Positions 59,601 through 64,000 of a stretch of 64,000 bases of DNA are shown piece by piece. The position numbers and the translations under genes are program-made. The notes beneath the pieces are model-generated. The model worked only from the letters and a program-made list of their open reading frames with translations, did not search any database and was not told the DNA's origin. How positions within the stretch are numbered: position 1 is the first letter of the stretch; every line of letters begins with the position of its first letter. The stretch comes from Halichondria panicea (taxonomy: Eukaryota; Porifera; Demospongiae; Suberitida; Halichondriidae): the NCBI RefSeq assembly GCF_963675165.1, contig NC_087392.1:4051442-4115441 (forward strand), given 5' to 3'.

Positions 59601-62600
59601 AGCTTGTTTGCTTCAAATTTCACCACAAAAATAATTTGGGGTCAGTTTTCGGTAAAAAAGCCTTATGTTTTATTTAGCACATTGTTTTATATAATTATGT
59701 GATGAAAATAATAGATGATCATGTTTTCAGCAACTCAATAGTTTATAGCATTGAAATTTCTAAGTCTCGATAACGTTGCTATAATTATTGCAGGACTGTG
59801 TACGTATCTATCAGGCGGCGAGTCGGTTGCCTCTGCTAATATCAGCACTTGAGGAGCATGAGGGTACACACAGGCAGCTGCTTACTGACGTGTTCATCAC
59901 TCCTATCAATGTGGGTGTGGTTTGAGTCTAGCTGAGCTGATTTGTATACGTATCATGCTTTAGAGCTATAAATGCTTTAGAGCTATACATTTTTCTTGAA
60001 TTGGCCGTTATCATTTAATGGCAAGTGTGCGAGTTTTTCACTTTGGCCTGTGTAGTGTTGTGCATAATTACATGTAGGTGTATGTACATGTAGCACCATT
60101 AGAAGGCTTACCATGTTGCCACTCTCTTATCAACCTCTTTAGGAGCTGAGTAGTGATCTTTCCAAGTTCTGTGAGATGGTAGAGTCCACGATAGATCTGG
60201 ATATGGTGGAGCATCGGGAATTTGTCATCAAGCCAGATTTTGACGATGGACTGACTCGTGAGTGCTTGGATATATTGCAGCTATGTATTAACTGTACGTA
60301 CATTCCTATGATCAACAGAGTAGTGCGCAAGCCACGTATACTTACGATTTAGATTGTTTTTTGGGAGAGGAGGGAGGTTTCTCTAAACCCATTTCAGATG
60401 TTTTCATGATTTGGTCCTTATATTTAGTTTCTCATTAGTCATAGTATAGTTTTTAACGAAGAGAGAGGGGATGAGCCCAGGAAGGTCTGTAATCCCCTAG
60501 AGAGCTATTAAATCAGTATGCGTATATGCCAGTACATGCACATGTATGTCTAGAATTTAATTGTGATGTTGTTATCTTAATTGCTAAGTTATTGTTTATT
60601 TCCCTACGAACCATGTTTTCAGAACTAAGGCAAGAGATGGAGGAGTTGGAATCTAAAATGAATTCACAATGTCGAAAGGTGATTACCTCATTACCTACTA
60701 GTAGTGTATCACATACACCACCCCTACCCCATCTCAGGCTGCCAATGAGCTGGGTCTGGAGCCGCTAAAAACCATTAAACTGGAGAGCAACTCACAGCTG
60801 GGACATTACCTCAGAATCACGAAAAAGGTGAGAATTAATAGATGTACGTAGTGTATTTGAGCATACGTTAATTTCCGTGATTACCATTAACAGTATTAAT
60901 CGAGCTTTGTGGAAATTTCGTATTCATTAACCCGAGGCGCGTGGGCGGCCACGGGTTATAGTAGTCGTTTGGTTTGTTACCCGAGGCGCGTGGGCGGCCA
61001 CGGGTATAGTAGTCTGTTGGTTTGTTTGTTTGTTTGTCTGTTTGTTTGTCACAGGTATATCTACTCACCTGGGTACCACAGCACTGTGTTTACAGCATGG
61101 ATAGCCTTCACACAACAATATCTTGCTTTAAGTAGTGGCAGATTTTGATGTTAAAGCTTCTTTGTCGAGCAAAAGCTAAGAAGCTTGAACAAGCTTGTGA
61201 CTAGGTCTGCTTACCTGGATGTTCTAGCACTGCGTTTACAGCATGAGTAGCCTCCACACAACAAGTTAGTACTTTGGATAGTGGCAGCTTTCGGTATTAA
61301 AGCTTCGTTGTCTAATAAAAGCGAGCAAAATGTAGCTTGAACAGAACTTGCACATGCGTTACTTATAACTGAAGTGATCCTGTACCAAGAACGATGGAAC
61401 AGGGTCACTAAAGTAGAAAGCTGTATATACCAGGAACAATGGAACAGGGTCACTAAAGTAGAAAGCTTGAATTATAGCTCCTGCTGCTTAGCTGACTGGG
61501 ATCCTATTCCATGCAGGACCTGGAGCCATACTTCTCTGAGACTCCAAGCTTCTTTGCTGTGATCCTAATCCACAGTGCATATATCTATAGTACCACTACC
61601 TGTTCTCAAATTTTCAGCATCCCTCCAGTCTGGTTTAGTTTTATTTCTCCGTAGTTGCTGTGCAAGTCATACGTGATAACAACATCACCGTATGCACTGC
61701 ATTATAATCATGTCACCAGCTAGCCGAGGGTTTGCACTTTAGTGCTCTAGTTTGTTTGTTTGTTTGTGACAGGTGAATCTACTCACCTGGATGCCACAGC
61801 ACTGCATTTACAGCATGGATAGCCTTCATACAACAAGTTATTAATTTTAATAGTGGCAGAATTTCATGTTAAACCTTCGTTGTCAAATAAAAACGAGCAA
61901 AAGCTAAGAAGCTTGTGACTGGGTCTGCTTACCTGGATGCTCTAGCACTGCGTTTACAGCATGGGTAGCCTCCACACAACAAGTCAGTACTTCTAATAGT
62001 GGCAGCTTTCGGTGTTAAAGCTTCGTTGTCTAATAAAAGCGAGCAAAATGTAGCTTGAACAGAACTTGCACATGCGTTACTTATAACTGAAGTGATCCTG
62101 TACCAGGTCCAGAAACAATGGAACAGGGTCACTAAAGTAGAAAGCTGTATATACCAGGAACAATATTGGAACAGGGTCACTAAAGCAGAAAGCTTGCTTT
62201 AGCTGACTGGGATCCATGCAGGACCTGGAGCCATACTTCTCTGAGACTCCATGCTTCTTTGCTGTGATCCTAATCCACAGTGCATATATTTATAGTACTA
62301 CTACCTGTTCTCAAATGTTTCAGCATGCCTCCAGTCTGGTTTAGTTTTATTGCTCCTGAGTTGCTGTGCAAGTCATGCATGATGATGATAACAACATCAC
62401 TATATGCACTGCATTATATCAGTCTTCTGGTTTCTTTATAATCATGTCACCAGCCGAGGGTTTGCACTTTAGTGCTCTAGTTCATCCAGTTATTGTTTGA
62501 TTTTCAGGTGGATAAGTGTCTCAGGGGACAATCAAAGTTCATCACTTTGGAGACGAGGAACGATGGTACAAAGTTCACGACCTCATCGCTACGTAGCCTG

Positions 62601-64000
62601 GGTGAAGACTATCGTGCCCTCAAGAACCAGTACCAATCCTTGCAAGCCTCCCTCGCTAGTGAAGTGGCTCAGATAGCAGCTGGCTACGCTGAGCCTCTCC
62701 TCGAGTTGAACCTGATCCTGTCACGTCTTGATGTGATTGTGAGCTTTGCTTGTGTGTCCGCCACTGCTCCCACATCTTATGTGCGACCTACCATCACCAA
62801 CAGAGGTGAGGTGCTAATATGTAGTGTCTGCTGTAACAAACTGTTTAATTGCATGTGTGTGTACGTGTGTGTAATTAAGCTTATATGCACAGTTCCCTCC
62901 CCTCCCCATTAATCTTATTGTTTTAAATACGTAAGTGTCTCTCTTTTATGCCTGTTTTCTCGAGGAAAGGTGTGAATTTAAATCTTTAGTACAGTTGAGC
63001 CTCGATTATCCGAAAACCTGGTGTCCCCACCTCATCCGGATAGCTGAAATATTCGGATACCAGGAATGACTCTCAATGAGCCACGTCCATCAATAATTCG
63101 AGTAGCCTTAGGCCCTCTGCATGCAAAATCAGCGAACAATGTTCAGATCTAGAGCTCTTACAAATGTACTAGTCTCGACATAATGCACCAGTGGACAGAA
63201 CAAGGTACATGTAGCCAAATATACTGTTAAGGCTAAGCTTCTGCTAATTCAGCAACTTTCAATCATGTGGACACTTAATCAAGTTAATGCGCATGCGCGA
63301 GTAGGTGTTTGCTATGAATTTTTCATCTGGATAATCGAGAATTTAGGTGATCGGGGTTCGGATAATCGAGGCTCAACTGTATATGACTTGTACAGACATT
63401 ACTTAGTTTGATCTCTCATTACCTGTGCTGCACTAGGGGAAGGTGACATAGTTTTGAAGGGAGCCCGACACCCTCTGGTAGAGATGCAAGATGAGATGGC
63501 ATTCATTCCTAATGACATCACCCTGCTCAGAGACAAAGACTCCTTCCAGATCATCACTGGCCCCAACATGGGCGGCAAGTCCACCTACATCAAACAGGTG
63601 AGATTCCAAATTATTAATGACAGTTTTATCGTCATTCTTAATTACCACCCTCCCCTCTAAATTATGAACCACCTGTAAATTAAAAATTAAAGCTTAAACT
63701 TGTTTCTAGGCTCATTACAGACTGTAATGCGAACAGAGCGCCAAGTTACATGTAGGTACTCAAAGATATAGAGGCTGGGAGGAAATTTTAAATGTATGCG
63801 TGCTGGCTTGTTTGGTACCAACATTATAATTATAATTATGAAGTGATAATTCTCTGATGGACATGCTCTATAATACACTGCCAGTTACATAGGACACTTG
63901 TACACGTACATGCTTGCTTGTATGTATACATACAGGCTGGTGTGATTGTGCTGATGGCCCAGATAGGCTGCTTTGTGCCGTGTGAAAGTGCCAGCCTCCC
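56647..64000 (+). CDS. MSH2: MSH2 mismatch-repair ATPase, 5' three quarters; 3' end outside window
   Basis: The MutS homologue that pairs with MSH6 or MSH3 to recognise mismatches. Exons: 56647-56656, 56712-56764, 56849-56884, 56951-57038, 57170-57312, 57666-57866, 58191-58317, 58465-58545, 58733-58791, 58890-59118, 59304-59440, 59794-59910, 60143-60257, 60623-60678, 60738-60827, 62508-62805, 63437-63597 and 63936 onward. All are phase-consistent, giving about 688 residues. The mismatch-binding domain shows [20 protein letters not shown] and [16 protein letters not shown]. The connector and lever show [29 protein letters not shown] and DKNKI. Walker [15 protein letters not shown], closes the exon at 63597, and the last exon reads [19 protein letters not shown] before the edge. 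It is highly intron-rich. Intron 15 (1.7 kb) is filled by family-A repeats and intron 16 holds a pogo-like MITE. Confidence 0.96.
57913..58130 (-). mobile_element. family-A element, truncated reversed copy (MSH2 intron 6)
   Basis: TAACCCGAGGCCGGGCCGTGG end, then TAGTAGTCGTTTGGTTTG, ATGCCATAGCACTGCGTTTA, and TCATTGTCGAATAAAAGTGA. Only the 5' third of the longer copies is present. Confidence 0.6.
60930..62480 (-). mobile_element. family-A elements, two reversed copies in tandem (MSH2 intron 15)
   Basis: The first copy runs from the duplicated ACCCGAGGCGCGTGGGCGGC (60931, 60979) to TTTGCACTTTAGTGCTCTAG at 61751. The second runs from 61752 to the same terminus at 62482. Each has repeated blocks: GCACTGCGTTTACAGCATG, GTTAAAGCTTCGTTGTCTAA, and a locally duplicated GGAACAGGGTCACTAAAGTA. 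Together they fill most of the intron and end 26 bp before exon 16. Confidence 0.75.
62992..63379. mobile_element. pogo/Tigger-like MITE, TA target (MSH2 intron 16)
   Basis: CAGTTGAGCCTCGATTATCC at the left and GGATAATCGAGGCTCAACTG at the right are perfect inverted repeats, flanked by TA (62990-62991, 63380-63381). 388 bp, no ORF. A GCGCATGCGC palindrome lies at 63289-63298. A diverged copy is at 40136-40430. Confidence 0.85.

Overview
The window is animal nuclear DNA. It carries intron-rich genes with GT-AG introns, single-copy housekeeping and ciliary genes (CEP162, CYB5R4, POLR2F, VPS36, MSH2), a large ZNFX1-type helicase, a TRAF-like RING/MATH protein, and many short non-autonomous transposons in introns. 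The proteins are clearly metazoan but diverged from vertebrate orthologues. An early-branching marine invertebrate, most likely a sponge, fits best. That placement is inference.

Layout: 1-16092 (+) is the 3' part of CEP162 (11 exons seen). 16511-21737 (-) is a complete CYB5R4 (14 exons), tail-to-tail with CEP162. 22202-30013 (+) is complete POLR2F/RPB6 (6 exons), head-to-head with CYB5R4. 30014-42231 is a 12 kb repeat-rich interval: an array of about eight 350-370 bp units whose minus strand carries exon-like modules, a near-identical MITE copy, a 0.9 kb family present as an inverted pair, and other dispersed repeats. 42232-47010 (+) is a ZNFX1-like gene read as one 1592-codon exon. 47889-49268 (-) is a TRAF-like gene. 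49508-54503 (+) is complete VPS36 (15 exons) with a 1.5 kb minisatellite in one intron. 54818-56405 (+) is an unrecognised gene with an EF-hand-like pair. 56647 to the right edge (+) is MSH2, 18 exons seen, cut at the window end just after the Walker A exon.

The genes do not form a pathway. They cover centriole/cilium assembly, ER redox, transcription, RNA surveillance or innate immunity, TRAF signalling, ESCRT-II sorting and mismatch repair. The notable points are the apparent retention of the CEP162/CYB5R4 convergent neighbourhood known from human, two head-to-head gene pairs, and a dense set of short transposon families. Several of these families share a TACCGTAT terminal motif, and some carry NRF1-like palindromes or splice-donor consensus sequences into introns.

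Exon junctions were placed by hand from GT/AG sites, reading-frame phase and family conservation. All coding exon chains quoted for the six spliced genes are phase-consistent. No RNA gene, CRISPR array or prokaryotic feature was seen.
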